Source: Alphaproteobacteria bacterium LSUCC0684
Lineage (GTDB): Bacteria; Pseudomonadota; Alphaproteobacteria; Puniceispirillales; UBA1172
Length of the DNA stretch: 64,000 nt
Assembly (NCBI GenBank): GCA_041228335.1
Contig: CP166130.1
Location: forward strand, 1,698,638 to 1,762,637
Direction of reading: 5' to 3'
Shown here: in pieces, positions 8,875-16,308 of the stretch
Numbering within the stretch: the stretch's first letter is position 1
Layout of the letters: the number at the start of each line of letters is the position of its first letter
The notes under the pieces: generated by a model
The model's input: the letters and a program-made list of their open reading frames with translations, nothing else
What the model was told of the DNA's origin: nothing
The model's database searches: none
Program-made: the position numbers and the translations under genes

Positions 8875-9678
8875 TCATTTCCCCTTGAAGACCGGTTCCC
8901 GTTTTTCAACGAACGCCTTGATGCCTTCGGCGGCATCTTCGGATTTCAACATCGCCCTGTAGGTGGGCAGATCATCCTTGCGCATGCTGGCAAAAGCCTG
9001 CTCGATAGGACGGCATTCAATATGGCGGATGACTTCCTTGATCGACTGCATCGCCAGCGGTGCCGCCCAGGCGAGTTGATCGGCCCATTCCCGCGCCTCT
9101 TCCATCAGTTTCTCATACGGCACCACCTTGTTGACGAGGCCATAATGGGCGGCCTCATCCGCTTTCATCCGGCGCCCGAGAAACAGCATTTCCATGGCGA
9201 TATTATGAGGAATACGGCGAGGAAGGCGTTGAATGGCGCCGGCATCGGGGATGATCCCGAGCGGCATTTCCGGCAGGGCAAATTCTACATGCGATGCGGC
9301 GATCAGCAGATCACAGGCAAGGGCAATTTCAAACCCGCCACCGATCACCAGCCCGTTCAGCGCGCCGATGACCGGCTTGTTCAGCGACCAGTTTTCCGTC
9401 AGCCCGGCAAAGCCGCCTTCGCCATAATCGCCATCATCCCACCACTCATCAAGCTGGGCCTCGCCGGCATCGAGGGATTTGAGATCCCAGCCAGCGGAGA
9501 AGATGCGATCCCCTTCGGCGGTGATGATCCCGACGCGCAGATCATTGTCCTTTCTGAGCTCGGCGAAAGCTTCGGCGAGATCGCGGCTCATTTCGTGATC
9601 AATCGCGTTTACCTTCGGCTTGTTGAGCTTGACCTCAAGCACATGGCCCCGGCGTTCCACTTCAACGGTTTTCGGCAT
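8875..9678 (-). CDS. caiD: Carnitinyl-CoA dehydratase / crotonobetainyl-CoA hydratase
   Basis: A 267-residue crotonase-fold enzyme that matches E. coli CaiD closely in recalled signature segments: FSAGWDLK, GGFAGLTE, GGGFEIAL and FALPEMPLGIIPDAG. The two active-site glutamates known for CaiD correspond to Glu117 and Glu137, with the same 20-residue separation as in E. coli. It interconverts crotonobetainyl-CoA and L-carnitinyl-CoA. The ATG at 9678 follows GGAGA; the 58-residue 5' extension overlaps the next gene and is not coding. It lies 31 bases after the monooxygenase gene and directly before carnitine dehydrogenase. Confidence 0.9.
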   Translation of the reverse strand: MPKTVEVERRGHVLEVKLNKPKVNAIDHEMSRDLAEAFAELRKDNDLRVGIITAEGDRIFSAGWDLKSLDAGEAQLDEWWDDGDYGEGGFAGLTENWSLNKPVIGALNGLVIGGGFEIALACDLLIAASHVEFALPEMPLGIIPDAGAIQRLPRRIPHNIAMEMLFLGRRMKADEAAHYGLVNKVVPYEKLMEEAREWADQLAWAAPLAMQSIKEVIRHIECRPIEQAFASMRKDDLPTYRAMLKSEDAAEGIKAFVEKREPVFKGK

Positions 9679-9709
9679 TTTCTTCTCCGTCTTTCTCGCG
9701 TGATCGCTT

Positions 9710-10747
9710 TCAGGCGAAAGCTGGCATGACTTCCCTGATGAAAAGTTCAAGCGATCTTTTCTGTTCTTTGCGGCCCAGCCCCATGCTGGCGTAATAGGTG
9801 AACTGATCGACCCCGAGTTCCTGATAGGGCCTGAGCTTGGCGATGACTTCATCGGGGGTGCCGAACATCAGGTTTTCATGCAGCATCTTGGGGCTGTATT
9901 CCTCACGGTTCTGCAGCTCCTCGAGATTGATGCTGGCGGGGAAGCCGTTTTTCACGTCCCCCAGATTCTTGTAGAGGTTTTCAAACTGGCTCAGCACCCG
10001 CTGGACCGCATGCACCGGCACCATCCAGTCTTCCTTCTTGTCGTAGACCGCGGTATGGCGCATCATGGCAAAAACAGGTCTCGGCTTGCCCGGGTTTGCC
10101 GCCATGGCTTCCTCGAGGCGCTCCTTGTAGAGCTCCGCTTCCGCCATCGGGCGGGTGAAGGGCCAGGACAGAATATTGAGCGAATTCTTGACCGCAAAAT
10201 CATAGGTGATCGGGGCGCGGGCAGCAGCCCAGATCGGGGGATGGGGCTGCTGCAACGGTTTCGGCACCGAGGTCGAAAGAGGAAAGGACCAGTACTCCCC
10301 GTTATGTTCGTAATCCCCCTGCCAGAGCGCTTTCAGCGCCGGCAGCATTTCGTGCATGTATTTCCAGCCATCGGACTGCTTGAGCCCGGGATGCATGCGG
10401 TCAAACTCACGCTGATAGGCACCGGAACCGATGCCGAATTCCAGCCTGCCGCCGGAAATGAGATCCGCCATCGCCGCTTCCCCGGCAAGCTTGATCGGAT
10501 GCCAGTAGGCCGCGTTGACCACCGCCGTCCCGAGGCGGATGGTCGATGTATGCGCCCCCCACCAGGCCAGCAGCTGAAACGGATCAGGGGCAATCGTCAT
10601 CTCAATGGCATGATGTTCGGCGGCCCAGACGATATGAAATCCGCCTTCTTCGGCCATCTGAACCATTTCAAGTGTATGCGCGGCCACCTCCCGCATATCA
10701 TCTTCGTCCGTTACCCGTTCCAGATTAACTGCCAGTTGAAACTTCAT
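9710..10747 (-). CDS. LLM-class flavin-dependent monooxygenase
   Basis: A 345-residue luciferase-like TIM-barrel oxidoreductase. It carries the bacterial-luciferase family features EHH near residue 65, a strand reading TIRLGTAVV, RLEFGIGSG, and FGTPDEVIAKL near the C-terminus. Such enzymes use FMNH2 (or F420H2) and often O2. It is the first gene of the leftward operon LLM - caiD - carnitine dehydrogenase. A flavin monooxygenase is not part of the known dehydrogenase route for carnitine, so its substrate is open; a related quaternary amine is a guess. Its promoter region carries two AAATTTTTG boxes 19 bp apart. Confidence 0.85.
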   Translation of the reverse strand: MKFQLAVNLERVTDEDDMREVAAHTLEMVQMAEEGGFHIVWAAEHHAIEMTIAPDPFQLLAWWGAHTSTIRLGTAVVNAAYWHPIKLAGEAAMADLISGGRLEFGIGSGAYQREFDRMHPGLKQSDGWKYMHEMLPALKALWQGDYEHNGEYWSFPLSTSVPKPLQQPHPPIWAAARAPITYDFAVKNSLNILSWPFTRPMAEAELYKERLEEAMAANPGKPRPVFAMMRHTAVYDKKEDWMVPVHAVQRVLSQFENLYKNLGDVKNGFPASINLEELQNREEYSPKMLHENLMFGTPDEVIAKLRPYQELGVDQFTYYASMGLGRKEQKRSLELFIREVMPAFA

Positions 10748-10920
10748 CTCTCTTCCCCATGCTGAAAACGTTGTCCGTCAAGACCCGGAAAACCCGCAAA
10801 ATCGCGCGGCATATCCTTATGTTTCTTTATCAATCTTGGGATGGATTCACCGCAAAAAAAACGAAATTTTTGACAGCATTATAAATTTTTGGACATTACC
10901 GCGGCCCGGGCCACCTACGC
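10748..10920 (-). promoter_or_regulatory. Promoter region of the LLM-caiD-carnitine dehydrogenase operon with two AT boxes
   Basis: The leftward operon starts at 10747. Upstream lie AAATTTTTG at 10864-10872 and AAATTTTTGG at 10883-10892, 19 bp apart. They are the same element as in the other two control regions of the carnitine cluster. A Shine-Dalgarno-like GGAAGAGAG abuts the start codon. No gene is seen between here and 11199. Confidence 0.45.
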
Positions 10921-11130
10921 CAGCCGTGATCGGGGCCCGTGATCGAACACATCAGCGGGGCAGTTGCCCGGAGCATGATCGGGCGCTTCTGCTGGGGCAG
11001 TTGCCCGGATTGTGATCGGGTGCATGATCGGGGGCGTGAGCGGGGGCAGGCTTCAGGAGTGAGATCGGGGGCGTGAGCGGGGGCAGTTGCCCGGAGCATG
11101 ATCGGGGGCGTGAACGGGGCGGTGAATGTT
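10921..11130. repeat. G-rich repeat array with a recurring 12-bp palindrome
   Basis: The palindrome GGGCAGTTGCCC occurs perfectly three times, at 10958-10969, 10995-11006 and 11081-11092. Each copy is followed by a variant of GGAGCATGATCGGG (or GGATTGTGATCGGG). Additional GATCGGGGGCGTGAGCGGG units occur near 11026-11048 and 11063-11083. The array lies between the monooxygenase promoter and the EamA gene. It has no CRISPR-like spacer structure. It could be a set of protein-binding palindromes, an mRNA hairpin series or a minisatellite. Confidence 0.6.
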
Positions 11131-11198
11131 TTTGTTTCGCAATCGAGATTTGAGGCGTATGAGTAGCAGATTGCCTGATTAGTTCGCCGAGCCCGCCC

Positions 11199-12059
11199 AT
11201 GCCCAAGACCGTTGATATAATCCTGGGGATCCTCGTTGCCCTGACCTGGGGGATGGGGCTTGTCTTTGCCAAGGCGGCGATCGGCCATTTCCCGCCGATC
11301 CTGCTGATGGCGTTCCGCTTCACCGTGACGGCGCTGGCCATGATCTGGTTTTTCCCGCCACCTCGCGGGGCGTTCCGGGCGCTGATCGGGATCGCGTTCA
11401 TTTCCTGCGCCGTGCAGTACAGCCTCACCTTCAGCGGTCTTGCCCGGCTCGATGCCGGGGTCGCCGGGCTCATCGTTCAGCTTGAAGTGCCGTTTCTGAC
11501 CCTGCTTGGCGCGTTTTTTCTCGGCGAGAAAACCGGGCTGAGGAAATGGATCGGGATAGGTCTTGCCTTCCTTGGTGTCTATATCATCTCCGGCGAGCCG
11601 CGGGTGGCGGAAGATCTGGGTGCTGTCTTCCTCGTGATCGGCGGCGCCGCAACCTGGGCGATCGGGCAGGCGCTGATCCGCAAACTCGAGAATATCGACG
11701 GGCTGACGCTGACGGCATGGATTGCGCTCATGGCCGCGCCGCAGCTCTTCTTCATGTCGGCGGTCTTTGAGACCGGCCATCTTGAGGCCATCCTTGAGGC
11801 GGACTGGGTTGTGTGGGGATCGGTGCTCTATCTCGGGCTGGTGATGACGGCGATCGGCTACGGGATGTGGTACACGCTGATCCGCCGCAATCCGGTGAGC
11901 CAGGCGGCGCCGTTTCTCCTGCTGCTGCCGGTCTTCACCATCGCCGGCGGCGTCACCTTCCTCGGTGAGACGCTCACCACCCCGATGCTGATCGGCGGCG
12001 CGATCGTGCTGGCCGGGGTTTCCAGCATCTTCCTTGAAGATCGGAAAGCCGAGGCCTGA
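11199..12059 (+). CDS. EamA/DMT-superfamily exporter
   Basis: A 286-residue membrane protein with about ten hydrophobic segments arranged as two EamA repeats. Each repeat ends in the typical pattern of a short loop with a conserved Glu (GAFFLGEK near residue 109, and TFLGET near residue 255). Drug/metabolite transporters of this family usually export amino acids or other small metabolites. The gene is single and follows the G-rich repeat array; the substrate cannot be inferred. It converges with a small leftward membrane-protein gene. No terminator hairpin with a T-run was seen in the 29-bp gap. Confidence 0.88.
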   Translation: MPKTVDIILGILVALTWGMGLVFAKAAIGHFPPILLMAFRFTVTALAMIWFFPPPRGAFRALIGIAFISCAVQYSLTFSGLARLDAGVAGLIVQLEVPFLTLLGAFFLGEKTGLRKWIGIGLAFLGVYIISGEPRVAEDLGAVFLVIGGAATWAIGQALIRKLENIDGLTLTAWIALMAAPQLFFMSAVFETGHLEAILEADWVVWGSVLYLGLVMTAIGYGMWYTLIRRNPVSQAAPFLLLLPVFTIAGGVTFLGETLTTPMLIGGAIVLAGVSSIFLEDRKAEA

Positions 12060-12088
12060 AGGCAGATGCCTCCATCCTCCCGGGCCGA

Positions 12089-12298
12089 TCAATGGTCATC
12101 ATAGAGCGGGTTGACCTCGGCCGGGGTGAGCCGGGAAAGAAGCATCCCCGCCGGATCCCATCGGATTTGGGAAAAGACGACAAGCCCCACCAGCACCGCT
12201 ATGACAAGGACCAGCCGCGGGAAGACGCGGGAAGTCCTGCGATAGGGGCGATTGACGGTGATCGCGTTGGTGAAGGTGAAATCGAGTTTGTCGCTCAT
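12089..12298 (-). CDS. Small single-pass membrane protein, function unknown
   Basis: A 69-residue reading frame starting MSDKLDFTF. It has a basic stretch (RPYRRTSR), one hydrophobic helix (VLVIAVLVGLVVF) and a short acidic tail, consistent with an N-in single-pass membrane protein. The start at 12298 is chosen because the upstream extension is unlike a protein; no strong Shine-Dalgarno sequence is present. I do not recognise the family. Confidence 0.5.
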   Translation of the reverse strand: MSDKLDFTFTNAITVNRPYRRTSRVFPRLVLVIAVLVGLVVFSQIRWDPAGMLLSRLTPAEVNPLYDDH

Positions 12299-12641
12299 TC
12301 TTGGGGGCTTTCTGACAGCATGATGCAGGCGAGAAAGACGCGATAATTGCACTTAACCCATAGCTTTGCAAGCGGTATACCAACGGTTCTGCAGGAAAAA
12401 GAGGCCCGGTGGCGGCCAAGGATAGGCGCGGCCTAGATTGGCATGGCGGGGGATGGGCGCGGCGGAATATGTGTGTGGCGAGGGAATATGAGTGTGGCGG
12501 GGGATGGGGCGCCGAAAATGGGTTCGTTTCGGGAAATTCACCTTTCCGGTCGCCCTCGCCCTATCACTGGCAAGAGTCAAGGGCCTTTTGGCTTATCCTT
12601 GTTGATGATACGGATAGCCCCGAAGCATATGCGGGAGGGGC
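12299..12641. other. 343-bp intergenic stretch with short G-rich repeats, no gene seen
   Basis: No convincing gene lies here. Between about 12440 and 12515 there are imperfect repeats: GGCGGGGGATGGG occurs twice, and a GGAATATG-type unit followed by GTGTGGCG occurs twice. They recall the G-rich repeats at 10921-11130. Frames across it give only low-complexity peptides. Confidence 0.4.
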
Positions 12642-12965
12642 CTATTCGGTGCGTTTGCACTGGAACTGGCGCTGGCAGGGGACGTTCGGGTCCTCGTTGC
12701 TGATCACCACGTCATTGCCACCGGATTGACGCCGGTAGATGCAGCGTGTCTCTTCGTCGCGCTCGACTTTCCTGAGCCGGCAGGTTTCAAAAAGATTGCG
12801 GGTGTTTTCCTGATTGCCCTTGGAATTATAGGTCTTCGCCGCCGCCAGCGCCTGACCGGAGATCGCACCCCCGGGAAGATTCAGCCCCGGGATGGCAAGG
12901 GTTGCCGCCAGCACGAGCGCGGCAAGACAGGGAAGATAGCGCGGATTACGAGGCGTCCGGGTCAT
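12642..12965 (-). CDS. Small exported cysteine-containing protein, function unknown
   Basis: A 107-residue protein with a signal peptide (MTRTPRNPRY followed by a hydrophobic stretch and AxA-type sites near residue 42). The mature part of about 65 residues has four cysteines, which could form two disulfides. The ATG at 12965 lies inside the end of the upstream 66-residue gene (20-base overlap). It ends a leftward run of small genes. I do not recognise the family. Confidence 0.6.
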   Translation of the reverse strand: MTRTPRNPRYLPCLAALVLAATLAIPGLNLPGGAISGQALAAAKTYNSKGNQENTRNLFETCRLRKVERDEETRCIYRRQSGGNDVVISNEDPNVPCQRQFQCKRTE

Positions 12966-13146
12966 CTTCCGATCCCGGCAGAAAGGCCTTGCCCTGTATC
13001 GCGCGGGCGCCAAGTTCCCCAAGAAGAGACGGCGAGTTTGCCATGACGTCTTTCAGCATTTCCTCGACCTTCGCTTCCGCTTCCTCCGGTGTCGCGACGT
13101 CCATTTCAGCAATACCATCAATGATCCAGTGAACTTTGACTTTCAT
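12946..13146 (-). CDS. 66-residue acidic protein, function unknown
   Basis: A small soluble protein starting MKVKVHWIIDG, with a central amphipathic acidic helix (PEEAEAKVEEMLKDVM) and an acidic tail. A strong GGAGG Shine-Dalgarno sequence precedes the ATG, supporting expression. It lies 23 bases after the Sel1-like gene and overlaps the next exported-protein gene, so it is part of the same leftward operon. No family recognised. Confidence 0.6.
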   Translation of the reverse strand: MKVKVHWIIDGIAEMDVATPEEAEAKVEEMLKDVMANSPSLLGELGARAIQGKAFLPGSEDDPDAS

Positions 13147-13169
13147 GGATGCCTCCTCTCTTTAAGACG

Positions 13170-13808
13170 TTATTTGCCGAAAGACAGGCCGTAAAAGGTG
13201 GACCTGGCTTCTTCCTGCGTGGCAATGATCTGTTCCACCTCAAGATTTTCGGCCGCCGCATCACGGGCTTCCTGGCTGCCGTCAATGCCGATGGCCGCGG
13301 CGATGGAATACCAGAAATAGGCCTGCTGATAATCGGCCTCTTCGACGATTTCAAGATGATAGCGGGCAAACTGCATGACGGCGTTCCTGTCGCCGTCGTC
13401 GATCCTCTTTCTGAGCCGTGTTGCAACTTTCTCCCGGACCGCGCCGACGGTATCAACGGGCACAAGCTCGATGATTTCCTCGGCCAGCGCGCGGCTTTTC
13501 TCAATACCGCCGAGATAGGAGAGCCAGGCCCACATCAGCGCGTCCGGGTAATGCTGCGGGGTTCCGCGCCCCGATTTCAGCAACAGCGCAAGATTGAACT
13601 GGGCGTCGTGCTGGGCCGCCTGAGCCTGCATCTCAAAAAGCGTGTAGGCATGGGCGAAATCCTTGGCCTTGGCCGCTTTCACCGCTTCCTGAAAGGTCTT
13701 GTCGGAGGTGGCGATATCATCGTCGCTGCCGGAATGGCTGCCCGCCACCGCAACACCGCCGCCAAGGAGCGTTGCCAGAGTTGCCAATGTTATCGCTGAA
13801 CGGAACAA
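13170..13808 (-). CDS. Exported Sel1/TPR-like repeat protein
   Basis: A 212-residue protein with a cleavable signal peptide (LATLLGGGVAVAGS). It has helical repeat segments of Sel1 type (AQFNLALLLKSGRG, DALMWAWLSYLGG, QFARYHLEI, AYFWYSIAAAIG). Such proteins usually act as periplasmic scaffolds. The start appears to be TTG at 13808, three bases after the stop of the NHLP-like gene; no ATG lies close enough to keep the signal peptide. The role is unknown. Confidence 0.7.
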   Translation of the reverse strand: MFRSAITLATLATLLGGGVAVAGSHSGSDDDIATSDKTFQEAVKAAKAKDFAHAYTLFEMQAQAAQHDAQFNLALLLKSGRGTPQHYPDALMWAWLSYLGGIEKSRALAEEIIELVPVDTVGAVREKVATRLRKRIDDGDRNAVMQFARYHLEIVEEADYQQAYFWYSIAAAIGIDGSQEARDAAAENLEVEQIIATQEEARSTFYGLSFGK

Positions 13809-13811
13809 AAT

Positions 13812-14195
13812 CTACTTACCTGCCATCATGACGAGCTGGAGATAGAAAACACGCATACGGAACTTGGAGCCGGGTTTCTGTTCAAAGACCACGATGCGCG
13901 GGCGATCACTTTCCGGCTTCTGAAATTCAAGAGACATGTTATCCGGCAGTTCAACCCCGTAGGTCATCAGCGTGGCTTGCGGGTTGCGGGAAAATTGCTC
14001 ATGAAAGGAGGAGTCAATCCAGGTGCGGGCCAGCGCCCGGCCGAGGATATCCGGCAGCCGCTGCCGCATCTCTTCCTTATCGGCAAACTTGACCTGCTCC
14101 GATACAAGTTTGAACGGATCATCACTATGCGATCGCCTCACCACCGGCGTTGAGCCGGATGGAACGACCACAAGAGCATTTGGCGGATTGCTCAT
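13812..14195 (-). CDS. NHLP-like (nitrile hydratase leader-peptide-like) protein
   Basis: A 127-residue protein. Residues of about 50-105 read like the NHLP/nitrile-hydratase-alpha leader consensus: LARTWIDSSFHEQFSRNPQA, then a short segment ending YGVELPDN and a following VVFEQKP strand. In RiPP pathways such domains are precursor leaders, but here no maturase or cyclodehydratase is visible and the C-terminal tail (GSKFRMRVFYLQLVMMAGK) is not an obvious core. It heads a leftward run of small genes and diverges from a flagellar rod/hook-like gene. The function is not inferred; family membership is by recalled motif only. Confidence 0.55.
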   Translation of the reverse strand: MSNPPNALVVVPSGSTPVVRRSHSDDPFKLVSEQVKFADKEEMRQRLPDILGRALARTWIDSSFHEQFSRNPQATLMTYGVELPDNMSLEFQKPESDRPRIVVFEQKPGSKFRMRVFYLQLVMMAGK

Positions 14196-14323
14196 TACGA
14201 AATCCCGTCAGGACAGAAAGATTAGGGTTTTATAATGCCATGATTCGGCGAAATTACAACTGTCGTGAAGAATCCCCCAGCCAAGGCAGGGCCATGTGCC
14301 CCCGGCATCGGCGAGGAAATATC

Positions 14324-14339
14324 TGGCATGATTCTTGAA
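14324..14339 (+). promoter_or_regulatory. Probable sigma-54 promoter for the short FlgE-like gene
   Basis: TGGCAT-GATTC-TTGA: -24 GG and -12 spacing are correct, but the -12 reads GA rather than GC, so it may be weak. The start site would lie near 14350, about 29 bases before the ATG at 14379, the same geometry as the other sigma-54 promoters in this window. Confidence 0.5.
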
Positions 14340-14378
14340 GAGATCCCGCAAAACAACTGCGACGCGAGGGGATTGCCC

Positions 14379-15158
14379 ATGCTTCCGATCATCCGCACCG
14401 GCATGATGGCCGCCAATAAAGAAATCGCCACGATCTCAAACAATATTGCCAATGCTGGCAGCACCGGTTTCAAGCGGAGCTCGAACAGTTTTGAGGATAT
14501 CTATGCGACGATGGCCGATCAGGTCAAACGCAGCACCACCGGCATGGGCACGCGAAATTCAACCATCCGCGTCAACCACGGTCAGGGCTCACTGAAGCCG
14601 ACCAATATGTCGCTTGACCTGGCGGTTTCCGGCTACGGCATGTTTGTGACCACCGATCCGAATGATGCCACCATCCGATATACCCGCGACGGCAGCTTGA
14701 CGCTCAATGAGAACAGCCAGATCACGACGAGCAACGGGCGCACCCTCCTTTCCTCGACGGGCCGACCGATCACCGTACCTATGGCGGTTGCCCAGCCGAA
14801 CGGAACACGGGTGCTGCTCGATTCCATCACCATTACGCCGAAAGGTCAGGTCATGGCCCAATATGGCGGGCTTGCCGCGGTCAATGCCGGCCAGATCGCC
14901 ATTGCCGGGTTCCGAAACATGAACGGGCTCCAGCAGCTTGGATTAAATGAATTTGCCGAAACAGCGAATTCCGGCGCGCCCCGGATCGGCGTGGCCGGTG
15001 ACGGGGTTTTCGGGACGATCATCCAGGGAAGCGTCGAAGCCTCCAACACCAATATTTCCGATGAAATGGTGATGATGATGCGTGCCCAGCAGGCTTTCGG
15101 TGCGGCATCACGAATGGTGCAGGCGGATGTGGATATCACCCGCCGCCTGATGAGCTGA
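14379..15158 (+). CDS. Short FlgE/FlgG-family hook-basal-body protein
   Basis: A 259-residue axial protein. Its N-terminus has the rod/hook signature SNNIANAGSTGFKRS, and its C-terminus has IQGSVEASNTNI followed by a heptad-rich helix, so it has both D0 halves. It resembles FlgE more than FlgF or FlgG in the first 60 residues, yet it lacks a large hook D2/D3. The true flgE, flgF and flgG are elsewhere in the window, so this is an additional paralogue. The ATG at 14379 follows GAGGGG. A proximal rod, hook-cap or hook-variant role is possible. Confidence 0.8.
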   Translation: MLPIIRTGMMAANKEIATISNNIANAGSTGFKRSSNSFEDIYATMADQVKRSTTGMGTRNSTIRVNHGQGSLKPTNMSLDLAVSGYGMFVTTDPNDATIRYTRDGSLTLNENSQITTSNGRTLLSSTGRPITVPMAVAQPNGTRVLLDSITITPKGQVMAQYGGLAAVNAGQIAIAGFRNMNGLQQLGLNEFAETANSGAPRIGVAGDGVFGTIIQGSVEASNTNISDEMVMMMRAQQAFGAASRMVQADVDITRRLMS

Positions 15159-15183
15159 TTTCTTAAAACCGGGTGAGATCTGT

Positions 15184-15588
15184 CTACCTGAACGGAATGG
15201 TGAGGGAGAAACCGGTCACGCCGAGGATCGTTTCCTCGTTGATCCGCAGATCACCTTCGACGCTGACGGCAAGGTCCTGATCAACCCCGAGAACCATCAC
15301 CATGGGCCGGGCCGAAGAATGACGCGCCAGCGCGGTCATTTCATCAAACCGGGGCCGGGGCATTTTCAGCGCAACCTGCATCAGGGGCTTGCTGACAAGG
15401 ATGGTCACCCGGCCCGAGACGCGGGATATATGCGCATCCGGCGTGATGACGACCTGGCTGCGGCCGCGGGCAATATTGACAAGGTTGCAGGTGGCGTGGA
15501 AGGTCTGCCGCAGATCAGGGCCCGACATGTGCAGATCCATTGTCTGCACCGACATGCTGATTTCGCGTATCTGCTGCCAGTCACTCAT
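15184..15588 (-). CDS. 134-residue protein of unknown function, last gene of the flhA operon
   Basis: A predicted mixed alpha/beta soluble protein. I do not recognise a family; a PilZ-like beta barrel was considered but the RxxxR and DxSxxG motifs are absent. Its ATG overlaps the fliA TGA by four bases (ATGA), so it is translationally coupled to the sigma factor and should be part of the flagellar operon. Confidence 0.65.
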   Translation of the reverse strand: MSDWQQIREISMSVQTMDLHMSGPDLRQTFHATCNLVNIARGRSQVVITPDAHISRVSGRVTILVSKPLMQVALKMPRPRFDEMTALARHSSARPMVMVLGVDQDLAVSVEGDLRINEETILGVTGFSLTIPFR

Positions 15589-16307
15589 GAGGCAATCAGG
15601 CCGCCTTCGGAATTGCTGAGATACTCACGCAGGCGCCGGACCGCGGATTTCTTGATCTGCGAGACACGGCCGGTGGTGATCTCAAGGACTTCGGCGATTT
15701 CGTAGACATTGAGCTCTTCGACGTAATAGAGCTGGATCAAGAGTGCCTCGCGTTCGGGCAGGGTCTTGAGCGCCTCTTTGAGCGAGGCGCGCAACTCAAT
15801 GTCATTCATGATTTCTTCGGGGTTGTCCTCATCCGAGACAAACCAGATGGAAAATTCATCATAGACGCTGTCAAGAGACTGGTGATTGTTCGCCTGAAAC
15901 GCCTTTTCCCATTCCATCATTTCATGTTCGTCGATTTCAAGATATTCGGCGAGTTCATGAAGCTGGGGCTCACGTCCATTGGCCGAGCGCAGCTTTTCCT
16001 CTGCCTGGCGGACGCGCTGCTGCATCTTGATCGTGGTACGGCAGAGATTGGAATTCTTCCTCAAATGGTCGACGATCTCGCCTCGTATCCTGAGGCTGGC
16101 ATAGCTTGAAAAACTCGCGCCTTCCCTGACGGTGTAGTTCTGCGCCGCCAGCACCAGCCCGTAATACCCGATCTGGATCAGGTCCTCGATCTCCGCCGAC
16201 AATGCCACCCGGCCATGAATATGCCAGGCGATTTTCTTGACCAGATCAAGATGATCGCGGATCAGCTGTTCGACATCCTGCTTCTGTTCGGGGTAATGCG
16301 CTTTCAT
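15585..16307 (-). CDS. fliA: RNA polymerase sigma factor for flagellar operon (sigma-28)
   Basis: A 240-residue sigma factor. Region 2 contains EIEDLIQIGYYGLVLAAQNY and SFSSYASLRIRGEIVDHLRK, and region 4 ends in VYEIAEVLEITTGRVSQIKK, matching the FliA/WhiG class. It transcribes late flagellar genes such as flagellin. The ATG at 16307 follows the flhG stop by one base. The anti-sigma factor FlgM is encoded at 23604. Confidence 0.93.
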   Translation of the reverse strand: MKAHYPEQKQDVEQLIRDHLDLVKKIAWHIHGRVALSAEIEDLIQIGYYGLVLAAQNYTVREGASFSSYASLRIRGEIVDHLRKNSNLCRTTIKMQQRVRQAEEKLRSANGREPQLHELAEYLEIDEHEMMEWEKAFQANNHQSLDSVYDEFSIWFVSDEDNPEEIMNDIELRASLKEALKTLPEREALLIQLYYVEELNVYEIAEVLEITTGRVSQIKKSAVRRLREYLSNSEGGLIAS

Positions 16308-16308
16308 G

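Noticed and set aside
1-10747. A Rut-type pyrimidine degradation cluster (LLM + RidA + alpha/beta hydrolase)
   Set aside because: The remaining genes are carnitine enzymes and there is no RutB/RutE/RutF/RutG candidate.
10921-11130. Repeat array as a CRISPR
   Set aside because: Unequal spacing, no constant spacer length, palindromic units close together and no cas genes.
10896-12092. Leftward 398-codon frame across the repeats and eamA
   Set aside because: It covers the antisense of a clear EamA transporter and translates the G-rich repeats into low-complexity sequence.
14230-14250. Minus-strand sigma-54-like TGGCATTATAAAACCC for the NHLP-like operon
   Set aside because: The -12 element reads CC, not GC, and lacks TTGC.
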